From assembly GCF_007995015.1 (NCBI RefSeq), contig NZ_VORB01000004.1, forward strand, positions 238,937 through 302,936: a DNA stretch of 64,000 nt, given 5' to 3'. How positions within the stretch are numbered: the first letter of the stretch is position 1; the number at the start of each line of letters is the position of its first letter. Below are positions 8,747 through 17,877 of this stretch, one piece after another. The stretch comes from Luteibaculum oceani. GTDB taxonomy: Bacteria; Bacteroidota; Bacteroidia; Flavobacteriales_D; Luteibaculaceae. The notes under the pieces are model-generated. The model did no database searches, was not told where the DNA came from, and was given only the letters and a program-made list of their open reading frames with translations. The translations under genes were made by a program, and so were the position numbers.

Positions 8747-10430
8747 CAGCTTAGAACTTGCAAATATTTTAATCTCGGGATTGGCATATTACGGGATTTC
8801 CGATGTGGTGGTTTCCCCTGGTTCGCGGAATGCTCCTTTAGTTAATGCACTGCAGTCTAACCCCAATTTCAACTGCCATTCAGTAATCGATGAGCGAAGT
8901 GCCGCCTTTATTGCAATGGGAATTGCCCTTGCGACCGAAAAGCCGACTGCAATTATTTGCACCAGTGGTACGGCACTTTTAAATTACGCCCCTGCCGTTT
9001 GCGAAGCGTATTATCAGGGTGTTCCTCTGGTTGTAATTTCCGCAGACCGTCCGCAACAATGGATAGACCAGGGAGATGGACAAACCATAAGACAATTAAA
9101 CGCTTTAGGATCTTATGTTTGCGATTCCATACAATTGAATCCTCCCAAAACAGATGAGGATTTTTGGCTTATAAAACGCAAAATAGGAGAGGCTTTTTGT
9201 CTTCCCCAGTTTGTATCCGAAAAAAGACCGATACACATTAATTGCAGCTTTGAGGAGCCTTTTTATGATGCTTCCTACAAATTTGAAATTGAAAACAGAA
9301 ACTTTAGGGAACCCTTCCCCCTATCAAGTCAGGTATCTATAAACCATCTGCAACCCTTAATAAATAAACTAAACGAGGCTAAAAAGGTACTGTGGGTGGT
9401 TGGCCAACTTGAGGTAAGTACTGGCAAAGCGGCATCCAGCTTGTTGAGCCAAATTCGAAACTTGCCCCAACATGCGATTCTTGCTGAAACAACCAGTAAC
9501 TTAGGTAGCGAATGTTACCATACCGCCTGCATAGATAGAAATATAGTTTCCAAGGAAAGTGATTTTGAGGTTTTCCAGCCGGATGTACTCATTCATCTTG
9601 GGGGAGCTATCGTTTCGAAAAAGATAAAAAAACTACTTCGTTCCAATCAAGCGAAATACTCTGTGCGGATTCACAATACGGCATTTAACGAGGACACATT
9701 TCAGGGTTTAAATTTGGCCATAGGAGTTGAAGCAGTGGTATTTTTGAAGGAGATTACATCTATGCTTGAGCCTAATTCTCTATCCAACTATAACGAGCTT
9801 TGGAAAAAACACATAAGCAAGATCGACAAAAAACATAGCGGTTTTGAGTACCAATGTCCTTGGTCGGATTTCTATATTTTCCTTTGTATTTCTAAGCTAC
9901 TCCCAGACTTCTGGAACATTTACTGGGGAAATAGCAGTGTAATTCGATATGCTCAACTTTTTAACTACCCTCAAAAAGGAATAACCCATTTGGCCAATCG
10001 TGGAACCAGTGGAATTGAGGGTGTGAGCAGCAGTGCAAATGGTTACGCTAGAAAATCTTCCAACCCCACCCTTCTGGTTACGGGAGACATCAGTTTTTTC
10101 TATGATATCAATGGGTTGGAGGCTGCTTCGAATAATTTAAAAATCATTTTAATTAATAATTCGGGTGGGAATATTTTCCGAATTATAGACGGTCCGGACA
10201 AAATGAAAAATTTTGATCGTTTCTTGGAAACAACCCATAACAAGAACGCAAAGCATCTTGCGCACCACTATGGTTTTCATTATCAAACTGCCACTGGACA
10301 ACAAGATTTTCAGGAGGAATTGAAGAAGTTCTTAACTTCAGATAAGAAGACCATTTTAGAGGTATTTACCCCCAGAATAGAGAGTCCTGCTATTTTAAAG
10401 GATTACTTTAAAACCTTAAATCAGGAATGA
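8733..10430 (+). CDS. menD: 2-succinyl-5-enolpyruvyl-6-hydroxy-3-cyclohexene-1-carboxylate synthase
   Basis: The thiamine-diphosphate enzyme that joins isochorismate with 2-oxoglutarate-derived succinic semialdehyde. At 565 residues it is full length. VVSPGSRNAPL and the following catalytic Glu in VIDERSAAF mark the N-terminal pyrimidine-binding domain. GDISFFYDINGL with the later NNSGGNIF is the ThDP/Mg-binding motif of the C-terminal domain. It begins inside the end of menF (14-nt overlap); a second ATG at 8739 is an equally possible start. It ends in an ATGA overlap with menA, so translation is probably coupled. Confidence 0.95.
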   Translation: MAMNSSLELANILISGLAYYGISDVVVSPGSRNAPLVNALQSNPNFNCHSVIDERSAAFIAMGIALATEKPTAIICTSGTALLNYAPAVCEAYYQGVPLVVISADRPQQWIDQGDGQTIRQLNALGSYVCDSIQLNPPKTDEDFWLIKRKIGEAFCLPQFVSEKRPIHINCSFEEPFYDASYKFEIENRNFREPFPLSSQVSINHLQPLINKLNEAKKVLWVVGQLEVSTGKAASSLLSQIRNLPQHAILAETTSNLGSECYHTACIDRNIVSKESDFEVFQPDVLIHLGGAIVSKKIKKLLRSNQAKYSVRIHNTAFNEDTFQGLNLAIGVEAVVFLKEITSMLEPNSLSNYNELWKKHISKIDKKHSGFEYQCPWSDFYIFLCISKLLPDFWNIYWGNSSVIRYAQLFNYPQKGITHLANRGTSGIEGVSSSANGYARKSSNPTLLVTGDISFFYDINGLEAASNNLKIILINNSGGNIFRIIDGPDKMKNFDRFLETTHNKNAKHLAHHYGFHYQTATGQQDFQEELKKFLTSDKKTILEVFTPRIESPAILKDYFKTLNQE

Positions 10431-11308
10431 AAAACTGGATAAGCGCGTTTAGATTAAGAACCTTACCCCTTGCAACAAGTGGAATTATATTAGGGGGCGC
10501 CTTGGCTGATTTCAGATTTCCGAGCATCATTTTATTGCTAATACTTACCACCACCCTTCTTCAAATTTGTTCTAACCTAGCTAATGATCTAGGTGACTTT
10601 GAAAAAGGAGCAGATAAGAACAGAAAGGGAGAAAAGCGAATGGTTAGCGAGGGCTTAATCAGCCCAAAAGCTATGAAAATGGCGGTTGGCATTTCAGCGG
10701 TCTTAGGATTAATTGCAGGTTCTTGTGCAGTGTGGTTTTCACCGGCAGATCCTTTGGTAAAGGCGGGCATATTTGTTTTAGGCATTTGCTCCATCATTGC
10801 TGCCATTACCTACACCATGGGTAAAATATCATATGGATACAGAGGATTAGGGGATGTTTTCGTGGTTATTTTCTTTGGACTTGTTCCTGTTGTGACCACC
10901 AAACTGCTTTTGGGAGCTACTTTTAGTTACTATGACTTACTTCCGGCGTTGGCTCTCGGATCTTTGGCTAGCTCGGTGTTAAGCGTAAATAATATCAGAG
11001 ATCTTAAGCAAGACAAATCCACTGGAAAAAAAACCATTGCCGTGAGATTAGGCCCCGAAAAGGCGAGAAATTATCATGCTTGTTTAATATCCTTCCCCTT
11101 TCTATTAGTGGCAGGTTACTTTATGCATACCGAACAGTTTAATATACTAGTTGCCTTGCCTCTTATATCCCTTGTATTAATCCTGCCTTCTGCATTAAAG
11201 GTTTTAAATAACGATGACGAAATTTTGTTGGATGCCCAGCTTAAATTTCACGCCCTGGGGGCAACGCTATTTGCCATTTTGCTTTCTGTAGCCATTCATT
11301 ATGCTTAA
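10427..11308 (+). CDS. menA: 1,4-dihydroxy-2-naphthoate polyprenyltransferase
   Basis: An integral-membrane UbiA-family prenyltransferase that attaches the isoprenoid tail to 1,4-dihydroxy-2-naphthoate, giving demethylmenaquinone. The 293 residues contain about eight or nine hydrophobic helices. The first Asp-rich motif is NLANDLGDFEKGADK and the second is in the segment SVNNIRDLKQDKSTGKK. It overlaps menD by 4 nt (ATGA) and menC by 8 nt. In many Bacteroidota operons menB sits between menD and menA; here it does not. Confidence 0.94.
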   Translation: MKNWISAFRLRTLPLATSGIILGGALADFRFPSIILLLILTTTLLQICSNLANDLGDFEKGADKNRKGEKRMVSEGLISPKAMKMAVGISAVLGLIAGSCAVWFSPADPLVKAGIFVLGICSIIAAITYTMGKISYGYRGLGDVFVVIFFGLVPVVTTKLLLGATFSYYDLLPALALGSLASSVLSVNNIRDLKQDKSTGKKTIAVRLGPEKARNYHACLISFPFLLVAGYFMHTEQFNILVALPLISLVLILPSALKVLNNDDEILLDAQLKFHALGATLFAILLSVAIHYA

Positions 11309-12338
11309 ACTGGATTACATAAAACACGACTGCATTTTTATTAGACCTGGAGGAACATCTCGAGGTGTATTAAAAACAAAACCCAGTTGGATTATAAAGG
11401 TAAGCGACTTGGAAACTGGTCGATTTGGGCTTGGCGAGGCAAGCATCATTCCAAAACTTAACCCAGAAAGCGAGACCGATGTGGTAAACACATTGCAATG
11501 GTTGAAAAATCATATAAATCAACCTGCGGGGTATTTGGACGAGTACTTAATAAACATTCCCAGCGTACGTTTTGGAATAGAATCGGCTTTGTTAGACCTC
11601 AAAAATGGAGGGAATCAAATATATTTTGAAAGCGATTTTATTGACAAAGAAAAACCCATTGTAATAAATGGATTAATCTGGATGAACGATTTCGAAACCA
11701 TGAAATCGGAGCTAGAAAATAAGGTGGAACAAGGGTTTAAGTGCATTAAAATAAAGGTTGGAGCTATCGATTTGGCCGAAGAATTAAAATTAGTAGCATT
11801 TGCACGATCCCTATCAGATTCATTAGTAATTCGGCTCGATGCAAACGGAGCTTTTTTACCAGAATTCGCGCTAAACACCTTAAAGACCTTCGCTGAATTT
11901 AATATCCACTCCATAGAGCAACCCATAAAAGCTGGTCAAATACTGGAAATGGAAAAACTTTGCCGGGTATCTCCTATTCCCATTGCTCTGGATGAAGAAT
12001 TAATCGGCATAAATGAACCCCAGGCAAAGCAGGAGTTAATCCAGAAAATTAAGCCACAATACATTATCCTTAAACCTAGTTTACTTGGAGGTATTGCCTC
12101 CTCCGAAGAATGGATAAAAGAAGCGGAAAAAATTGGTGTTGGCTGGTGGCTTACCTCGGCTTTAGAAAGTAATATAGGTTTGAATATCATTGCACAATGG
12201 GCGGGAAAGAAAAACCATCATATGCCCCAAGGATTGGGTACGGGAAAACTATTCAGTAATAATTTCGAAGGTCCATTACATTTAATAGGAGAGGAATTAT
12301 ACTACAATCCTAAATGCCCAATTAACAGTCCTCTTTAA
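11301..12338 (+). CDS. menC: o-succinylbenzoate synthase
   Basis: An enolase-superfamily dehydratase that aromatises SHCHC to o-succinylbenzoate. The 345-residue barrel shows the KIKVG lysine motif, RLDANGAF and EQP and ALDEEL as the metal-binding Asp/Glu/Glu set, and ILKPSLLGG with the second catalytic Lys. Related o-succinylamino acid racemases share these motifs, but the operon fixes the role. The start overlaps the end of menA by 8 nt and the stop shares one base with the menE start codon (TAATG). Confidence 0.93.
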   Translation: MLKLDYIKHDCIFIRPGGTSRGVLKTKPSWIIKVSDLETGRFGLGEASIIPKLNPESETDVVNTLQWLKNHINQPAGYLDEYLINIPSVRFGIESALLDLKNGGNQIYFESDFIDKEKPIVINGLIWMNDFETMKSELENKVEQGFKCIKIKVGAIDLAEELKLVAFARSLSDSLVIRLDANGAFLPEFALNTLKTFAEFNIHSIEQPIKAGQILEMEKLCRVSPIPIALDEELIGINEPQAKQELIQKIKPQYIILKPSLLGGIASSEEWIKEAEKIGVGWWLTSALESNIGLNIIAQWAGKKNHHMPQGLGTGKLFSNNFEGPLHLIGEELYYNPKCPINSPL

Positions 12339-13351
12339 TGGTAAAGTTGCTGGGAAATAAAATAATTGGTTTAAATGGTGATAGTGAAGCTATACAAAAA
12401 GCTGTAGAGGACATCATTAACGAGTGGGAAAATAAGGAGCTCATTAAATTTCAGACTTCAGGGTCTACCGGGAAAGCAAAACAAATTTCCTTCCCTCGAG
12501 AGGCAATAATTGATTCGGCAAAAATTAGCGGTGATTTTTTTAATTGGTCTAGGAGTACAGTGGCTCTTTGTCCTCTTGGTTTAAATTATGTAGCAGGAAA
12601 AATGATGGTGCTTCGCGCAATCACCCTCCAATTTCAACTCGATATAATTGCTCCAACGTCATTAACAGGTTTGGGAGACTTATCCAATTATGATTTTGCC
12701 CCTCTGGTTCCAATGCAGCTGGATGCGCTCTTGGTTAATAACATCCCCCTTCCAAAAACAATATTAATTGGAGGTGCACAGTTGGGGAAAATGGTAGGGG
12801 AATCCATTAAAAAACAAAACCCTAGGAGCAAAATATTTCACGGATATGGCATGACTGAAACCCTTACGCATTGTGCGATACGTGAAATCCACCCAAAATT
12901 TTCTGAATCGTACCAAGTGCTAAACGGATTTAAGATTACTAGCAATAAAAATGGCACCACCATTTCAGCGAAACATCTTCCCTCCCCCGTTATCACTACA
13001 GATATTCTGGAAATAGATAAGGGTGGGAATTTTTGTTTTAAAGGACGAAAAGATTTTATCATCAACTCTGGTGCCCACAAAATTAACCCCTTAGAAATTG
13101 AAGATCTATTATCTAAAATTATCTCCCCCAGCTTTATTGTTGGCCCAAAGCCTGATGAAAGACTTGGGCAAAAGGCCGTTTTAATTGTTGAAGGCCATCC
13201 AGATTTCAATCTAACTCTGGATGAAATTAAAGGTTACCTATTGGGCAAAACCAATAAATATAACTTCCCAAAGGAGCTAGTGATTGTACCTAGACTAAAA
13301 TATACCCCAACTGGTAAAATTGATAGGCTAGCTTCAATAAGGGAATTATGA
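12338..13351 (+). CDS. menE: o-succinylbenzoate--CoA ligase, short form
   Basis: An acyl-adenylate ligase that activates o-succinylbenzoate as its CoA thioester. Motifs in order are FQTSGSTGKAKQI (AMP-binding P-loop), GYGMTETLTHCA, the FKGRKDFIINSGAHKINP hinge and YTPTGKIDR with the catalytic Lys near the C-terminus. At 337 residues it is about 100 residues shorter than the Escherichia coli enzyme; the N-terminal region is reduced while all catalytic motifs remain. It is the last gene of the men operon and its 3' end overlaps the convergent rluD gene by 6 bp. Confidence 0.92.
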   Translation: MVKLLGNKIIGLNGDSEAIQKAVEDIINEWENKELIKFQTSGSTGKAKQISFPREAIIDSAKISGDFFNWSRSTVALCPLGLNYVAGKMMVLRAITLQFQLDIIAPTSLTGLGDLSNYDFAPLVPMQLDALLVNNIPLPKTILIGGAQLGKMVGESIKKQNPRSKIFHGYGMTETLTHCAIREIHPKFSESYQVLNGFKITSNKNGTTISAKHLPSPVITTDILEIDKGGNFCFKGRKDFIINSGAHKINPLEIEDLLSKIISPSFIVGPKPDERLGQKAVLIVEGHPDFNLTLDEIKGYLLGKTNKYNFPKELVIVPRLKYTPTGKIDRLASIREL

Positions 13352-14395
13352 ATTTGCGCTGGAATACCTTTCCATCTTTTCCAGAATCTCAACCATATCA
13401 GCCGGTAATTCCGAATTAAATTTCATTCTTTCCCCAGTTGCAGGATGGGTAAATTCCAGAGTTTTAGCATGTAGCGCCTGTCTATCGCAAATAGAGAAAC
13501 AGTTTTCTATAAACTGCTTGTACTTTGAAAAAGTAGTACCCTTTCTAATTAGATTCCCGCCGTATTCAGGATCGTTAAACAGGGGGTGCTTGATGCTTTT
13601 GAAATGCACCCGAATTTGATGCGTGCGACCCGTTTCTAATTTACATTCTACCAGGGTAACGTAACCCAATCGTTTTAAAACCTTGTAACGGGTTAATGAA
13701 TATTTTCCATCCTCTTCGGATTCATAAACATCCATAACCTTTCTATCCTTCTTGGACCTATTTAAAAATCCTTCGATAACTCCCTCATCCTCTTTCAGAT
13801 CTCCCCAGACAATAGCTTGATATCGACGATCCGTTGTACGATCAAAGAACTGCTTACTCAGATGGGCAAGGGCATCTTCAGTTTTAGCAATCACCATAAT
13901 ACCGGTGGTATTCTTATCTAGGCGGTGTACTAAACCAGGTCTTACGGTTGGATTGGATTCTGCATTGGGCAGTTCATTAAAATGGAACATTAGTGCATTA
14001 ACCAAGGTCCCTGTGTAATTGCCATATCCAGGATGCACCACAATTCCAGCTTGCTTATTAATTACCGCAAGATGATCATCTTCATAAACAATATCCAATG
14101 GAATATTCTCTGGCTTAAGCTCAATTTCCCTAACAGGATATGGGAGCACCACCGAAATCTCATCGTTGGGTTTCACCTTATAATTTGGCTTTACTGGAAC
14201 ATTGTTTACTAGTACAGAACCTGTTTTTGCCGAAATCTGAATTTTATTCCTGGATGTATTCGGAATGCGATCCATCAAGAATTTATCAATTCGAAGGGGA
14301 GCTTGCCCCTTATCGGCCTTGATATTATGATGCTCGTATAATTCGTCTTGAAGATCCTCGTTTTCTTGGGGATCAAAGTTTTCTATTGGCTCCAT
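13346..14395 (-). CDS. rluD: RluD-type 23S rRNA pseudouridine synthase
   Basis: A 349-residue RluA/RluD-family enzyme that isomerises uridines in 23S rRNA. An N-terminal S4 RNA-binding domain (about residues 35-95, around RIDKFLMDRIPNTSRNKI) is followed by the synthase domain with the catalytic Asp in HRLDKNTTGIMV and the GRTHQIRVHF motif. It starts 1 nt after the stop of the PASTA gene and so belongs to the same unit. Its 3' end overlaps menE by 6 bp on the other strand. The exact target uridines (1911/1915/1917 in the RluD case) are inferred from family only. Confidence 0.9.
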   Translation of the reverse strand: MEPIENFDPQENEDLQDELYEHHNIKADKGQAPLRIDKFLMDRIPNTSRNKIQISAKTGSVLVNNVPVKPNYKVKPNDEISVVLPYPVREIELKPENIPLDIVYEDDHLAVINKQAGIVVHPGYGNYTGTLVNALMFHFNELPNAESNPTVRPGLVHRLDKNTTGIMVIAKTEDALAHLSKQFFDRTTDRRYQAIVWGDLKEDEGVIEGFLNRSKKDRKVMDVYESEEDGKYSLTRYKVLKRLGYVTLVECKLETGRTHQIRVHFKSIKHPLFNDPEYGGNLIRKGTTFSKYKQFIENCFSICDRQALHAKTLEFTHPATGERMKFNSELPADMVEILEKMERYSSANS

Positions 14396-14396
14396 A

Positions 14397-15278
14397 TTAT
14401 TCCCAAGAATTTTCGGAATCTAAATCATCGAAATTGGTAGATTGTCCCTCCTGTTGCATTTGATAAATCATCATCAAACTGTCTACATCTTCTCTAACCA
14501 CCGAATTGGTATCTCCAGTAAACCACAGTTTAATTTCACTACCCAAGCGTAATTTATTTCCTGGATAAAAGGAAGGAGATTGTCTGAATACCTGAGCATA
14601 ATTTGAATCCAAACGAGTTTCACAATCCACAAATTCAACGTCTCCAATGTTAAGACTCTTATCGATTAACATCCTAACAGCGTCTTCTAGATTTAATCCA
14701 ATTAGATATGGCACTTGAACTTCTGCACCTCCCGTACCTTGACCAAGGACAAGGGTTACGGCTGCTCCCTTTGGCAACTTTGTACCCGGTTCTATCTCCT
14801 CTCCCTCGTACAATTGCTTTAAAACACAGTCTACACAAATGTCCGGCTCATACTCTAACTTATGCAACTTTAAACCCAGAACTTCCAGCGTTGCAACTGC
14901 TTGTCTGAGCGACATGTTTTTTAGATTGGGAATTGAGATATTGGGTGGGGTAAGTGTATTAATAGTAAGATAAATAGTCCTTCCTGGTTTCACATTCTGA
15001 AAAGCCTCCGGAATTTGTTCCAATACCTGGCCTGGTTTCGCCTCACTTTCGTAAACTGAATCAATTACAGTAAACTTTAAATCCCTACTCACCAGAATGG
15101 AGTCTACCTGAGATGGTAATTTACCAATGAGCATAGGGACTGGAATTTTTTCTCCGTGTTTGGTTACTCCTTTTAGGTAGGAATCGATACCAAATACAAT
15201 CCCACATAACAGTACAACCGCAATTATTAGATTGATTAGAAAAATCTTAGAGAAAATAAACCGCAGAAACTTTGCCAT
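14397..15278 (-). CDS. Membrane-anchored protein with three PASTA domains
   Basis: A 293-residue protein with a short cytoplasmic start, one transmembrane helix (about residues 8-30) and three extracytoplasmic PASTA domains (about 40-105, 110-180 and 185-255). In penicillin-binding proteins and Ser/Thr kinases, PASTA domains bind peptidoglycan fragments or beta-lactams. Here no kinase or transpeptidase domain is attached. It lies next to the divergent D-Ala-D-Ala ligase gene, which supports a cell-wall role. Its acidic C-terminal tail has no recognised motif. The molecular function is unknown. Confidence 0.85.
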   Translation of the reverse strand: MAKFLRFIFSKIFLINLIIAVVLLCGIVFGIDSYLKGVTKHGEKIPVPMLIGKLPSQVDSILVSRDLKFTVIDSVYESEAKPGQVLEQIPEAFQNVKPGRTIYLTINTLTPPNISIPNLKNMSLRQAVATLEVLGLKLHKLEYEPDICVDCVLKQLYEGEEIEPGTKLPKGAAVTLVLGQGTGGAEVQVPYLIGLNLEDAVRMLIDKSLNIGDVEFVDCETRLDSNYAQVFRQSPSFYPGNKLRLGSEIKLWFTGDTNSVVREDVDSLMMIYQMQQEGQSTNFDDLDSENSWE

Positions 15279-15368
15279 GCTTTAAATTAAAGGGCAAATA
15301 TAGAAAATGCCTAAGGTGTGTTTACATATTGCGCTAATGAATACATTAGCAGCGATTAAAATAACGGA

Positions 15369-16343
15369 ATGTTAAACGTATTCTTATTCACAGGTGGGTA
15401 CACCGGAGAAAGTGTTATCTCATATCGGACAGCAGAAACCTTTAAAAAACATCTTGATAAAGGTAAATACCGAGTAATTACGATTGACATAAAACGAGAC
15501 GGTTGGAATGCATTTGTTGCTGAAAAGCCTGCTGAATTTAATCACGAAATTTGCCAGGTACGTAGTGGTGACACAACTTACACCGCGGATGTTGCACTAA
15601 TTGCCTTACATGGCCCTCCTGGCGAGAATGGTTGGCTGCAAGGATATCTCGAAATGCGATCCATTCCTTTTACTACTGGGTCCACCTTATGTATGTCCCT
15701 TTCGTTTAACAAGAAGTTTTCCATAGACATTGCGAGTAAAAATGGAATTAAAACAGCTGATTCTGTTTTACTAACCCATCCTAAAAAAGTGGATTACACC
15801 AGGCTACAATCAAGGTTTGCCTACCCCCTATTTGTTAAGCCCAACGATTCGGGATCTAGCTTAGGTATTTCTAAAGTTAAAAAGCCCGAGGATCTGCAAA
15901 AGGCAGTAGAACTTGCCTTTTCGGAGGGTAAGGAGGTTATGGTAGAAGAGCTTTTAACCGGAACCGAAGTTACATGTGGAGTTTACCGCAGTTTGGATAA
16001 ACTAATTGCTCTACCTCCAACAGAAATTCGAAGTCACAATGAATTTTTTGATTTCAATGCGAAGTACAACCATGCATCTGATGAAATAACCCCAGCGGAA
16101 ATTTCTGATGAGGCCACCACTAATGTTCAAGAAGCTGCTAAGAAGATTTACAATATTTTCAATTGCAAAGGAGTAATTAGAGTGGATTTTATGGTTTCCG
16201 AAGAAGGTACCCCATACCTAATTGAGTTAAACACCGTTCCAGGAATGTCTGGAGAAAGCATTGTACCTCAACAACTTAATACAGCTGGCATTCCGTTTAC
16301 CGAAATGCTTGATGACATTATTGACGAAGCCTTAGCGCAATAA
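15369..16343 (+). CDS. ddl: D-alanine--D-alanine ligase
   Basis: An ATP-grasp enzyme that makes the D-Ala-D-Ala dipeptide for peptidoglycan precursors in the cytoplasm. The 324 residues include an N-terminal domain with ALHGPPGENGWLQGYLE, the ATP-binding segment PLFVKPNDSGSSLGISKV, and the C-terminal IRVDFMVSEEGTPYLIELN and NTVPGMSGESIVPQQ motifs that bind Mg and the carboxylate. It is divergent from the PASTA-rluD pair with a 90-bp spacer and overlaps the convergent rdgB gene by 12 bp. Confidence 0.94.
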   Translation: MLNVFLFTGGYTGESVISYRTAETFKKHLDKGKYRVITIDIKRDGWNAFVAEKPAEFNHEICQVRSGDTTYTADVALIALHGPPGENGWLQGYLEMRSIPFTTGSTLCMSLSFNKKFSIDIASKNGIKTADSVLLTHPKKVDYTRLQSRFAYPLFVKPNDSGSSLGISKVKKPEDLQKAVELAFSEGKEVMVEELLTGTEVTCGVYRSLDKLIALPPTEIRSHNEFFDFNAKYNHASDEITPAEISDEATTNVQEAAKKIYNIFNCKGVIRVDFMVSEEGTPYLIELNTVPGMSGESIVPQQLNTAGIPFTEMLDDIIDEALAQ

Positions 16344-16916
16344 AAACTCTTTTAATTGCTTAACCGCATTGGCTCGATGAGAAATATCCTTTTTAACTTG
16401 TTTAGGTAGATCAGCAAATGTTTTATCAAAGGATCTAGGGATAAAAAGGGGATCGTACCCAAAACCATAATCACCAGAAATCTGTTTTGCTATCGTCCCC
16501 GAAACACGTCCTTCGAAAACATACTCCAATCCATTGTGAAAAAGGGCTAAGACGCAAACGAAATAAGCCGAACGATCTTCAATCCCATCCAATTGCTCCA
16601 GCAATTTTTTATTGTTGCTTGCATCGGTGGCATCTTCTCCTGAATAACGAGCGGAATATACTCCGGGTGCGCCATCCAAAGCGTTTACGCACAATCCGGA
16701 ATCATCGGCTATAATCGTAAGATCTGGATGCTGTTTTGCCAAGTAGCGGAGCTTTATAAGAGCATTCTCCTCGAAAGTTTTTCCATTTTCAGGGATATCA
16801 ACGTTTATCCCCATATCCTTTAAACCCAAAACGTCGTACCCTGAGAACATCTCCTTAAATTCCTTGATTTTCCCTTGATTGTTGCTGGCACAAAGCATGG
16901 TTCTTCGCTTAGTCAT
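16332..16916 (-). CDS. rdgB: XTP/dITP pyrophosphatase (RdgB/HAM1 family)
   Basis: Hydrolyses non-canonical purine nucleoside triphosphates (dITP, XTP) and keeps them out of DNA and RNA. At 194 residues it is of normal length. The N-terminal nucleotide-binding motif is CASNNQGKIKEF, the metal site is IADDSGLCVNALDGAPG followed by VYSARYSGE, and GDYGFGYDPLF and SHRANA complete the family signature. It overlaps the upstream rlmH gene by 8 nt, so the two are co-translated, and overlaps ddl by 12 bp at its 3' end. Confidence 0.95.
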   Translation of the reverse strand: MTKRRTMLCASNNQGKIKEFKEMFSGYDVLGLKDMGINVDIPENGKTFEENALIKLRYLAKQHPDLTIIADDSGLCVNALDGAPGVYSARYSGEDATDASNNKKLLEQLDGIEDRSAYFVCVLALFHNGLEYVFEGRVSGTIAKQISGDYGFGYDPLFIPRSFDKTFADLPKQVKKDISHRANAVKQLKEFLLR

Positions 16917-17376
16917 TATGATATGTTCCTCCGTTTATAATGTTTAATCCTCGGTAAAGCTGTTCTGCAAAAATACCTCTTACTAATTGATGATTAAAGG
17001 TCATTTTTGAAAGAGACAATTTGGCGTTCGCCCTGCTTTTTATTTCAGCTGAAAAGCCATAAGCCGAACCAATAACAAATATCACATCTCCAGAGGTGGA
17101 TTGCAGCAATTGCTCCAACCAGCTTGCAAACTTCCTGCTTCCAAACTCTTTTCCTCCCTCATCCAATAAGCACAAAAAATCTCCAGGCCTTAGTCTTTTT
17201 AAAACCATTTGAGCCTCCTTTTCCTGCTGTTGCTCCGATTGTTTTTTCTGCTTTTGTTCTGGAATTTCCTCCCACGATATGGAAACATACTTTTTTAACC
17301 GCACCAAAAATTCATCTTGTAATGCTGTGTACATTCCCTTTTCTGTTTTTCCAAAGCAAATTACCTTTACCGCCAT
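16909..17376 (-). CDS. rlmH: 23S rRNA (pseudouridine1915-N3)-methyltransferase
   Basis: A 155-residue SPOUT-class methyltransferase that methylates pseudouridine 1915 in helix 69 of 23S rRNA, a modification made by an RluD-type enzyme such as the one encoded 2.5 kb away. The C-terminal trefoil-knot region reads VIGSAYGFSAEIKSRA, then LSLSKMTFNHQLVRGIFAEQ, and the protein ends in the family-typical GTYHND. It heads a two-gene unit with rdgB. Confidence 0.95.
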   Translation of the reverse strand: MAVKVICFGKTEKGMYTALQDEFLVRLKKYVSISWEEIPEQKQKKQSEQQQEKEAQMVLKRLRPGDFLCLLDEGGKEFGSRKFASWLEQLLQSTSGDVIFVIGSAYGFSAEIKSRANAKLSLSKMTFNHQLVRGIFAEQLYRGLNIINGGTYHND

Positions 17377-17486
17377 TGAGCAAATTTGAAATAATTAGAT
17401 TTAATTGGTGATTAGACCCCAATAAATTCCTTAATTCGTTATTGGAATAGTTTTTGGACTACAGGGTTGTTCTGAATTAAAGAACC

Positions 17487-17876
17487 ATGAAAAACTTTAT
17501 TTTATTTCTAGTTGCGTCTCTTACCCTTTCCTTGTCGGCATACACCCAAGAGAAGGAGGTAAATGCAATTGCAACCATTTTTAAAACAGGCAACACCGAA
17601 GAATTACCTCAATACTTAGCAGGACAAGTAAGCATAGGACTAAACAAAAGTGAAAAGTCATATAGTAGAGTCCAGGCCCATCAGGTAATTAAATCCTTTT
17701 TAAACAGGCATACTCCAATCGATTTTATCTACCGTCACAGCGGCAATTCGGATAAAAGGGACCAGTTTAATGTAGGTTTACTGAAAACCGAGCGTGGTGA
17801 TTTCAGGTTAACCTACTTTTTAATAGAAACGGAGCGCGGATTTAAGATTAAAAGACTGCGGATAGAGCCAAAATAG
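17487..17876 (+). CDS. Exported DUF4783 family protein
   Basis: A 129-residue protein with a signal peptide (MKNFILFLVASLTLSLSAYT, cut after about residue 20) and a small alpha+beta domain of the DUF4783 type, resembling the NTF2/lumazine-binding fold. It is probably periplasmic. Bacteroidota genomes commonly place this family directly before nadC, as here (1 nt between stop and start). No catalytic motif is visible and the function is unknown. Confidence 0.8.
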   Translation: MKNFILFLVASLTLSLSAYTQEKEVNAIATIFKTGNTEELPQYLAGQVSIGLNKSEKSYSRVQAHQVIKSFLNRHTPIDFIYRHSGNSDKRDQFNVGLLKTERGDFRLTYFLIETERGFKIKRLRIEPK

Positions 17877-17877
17877 T

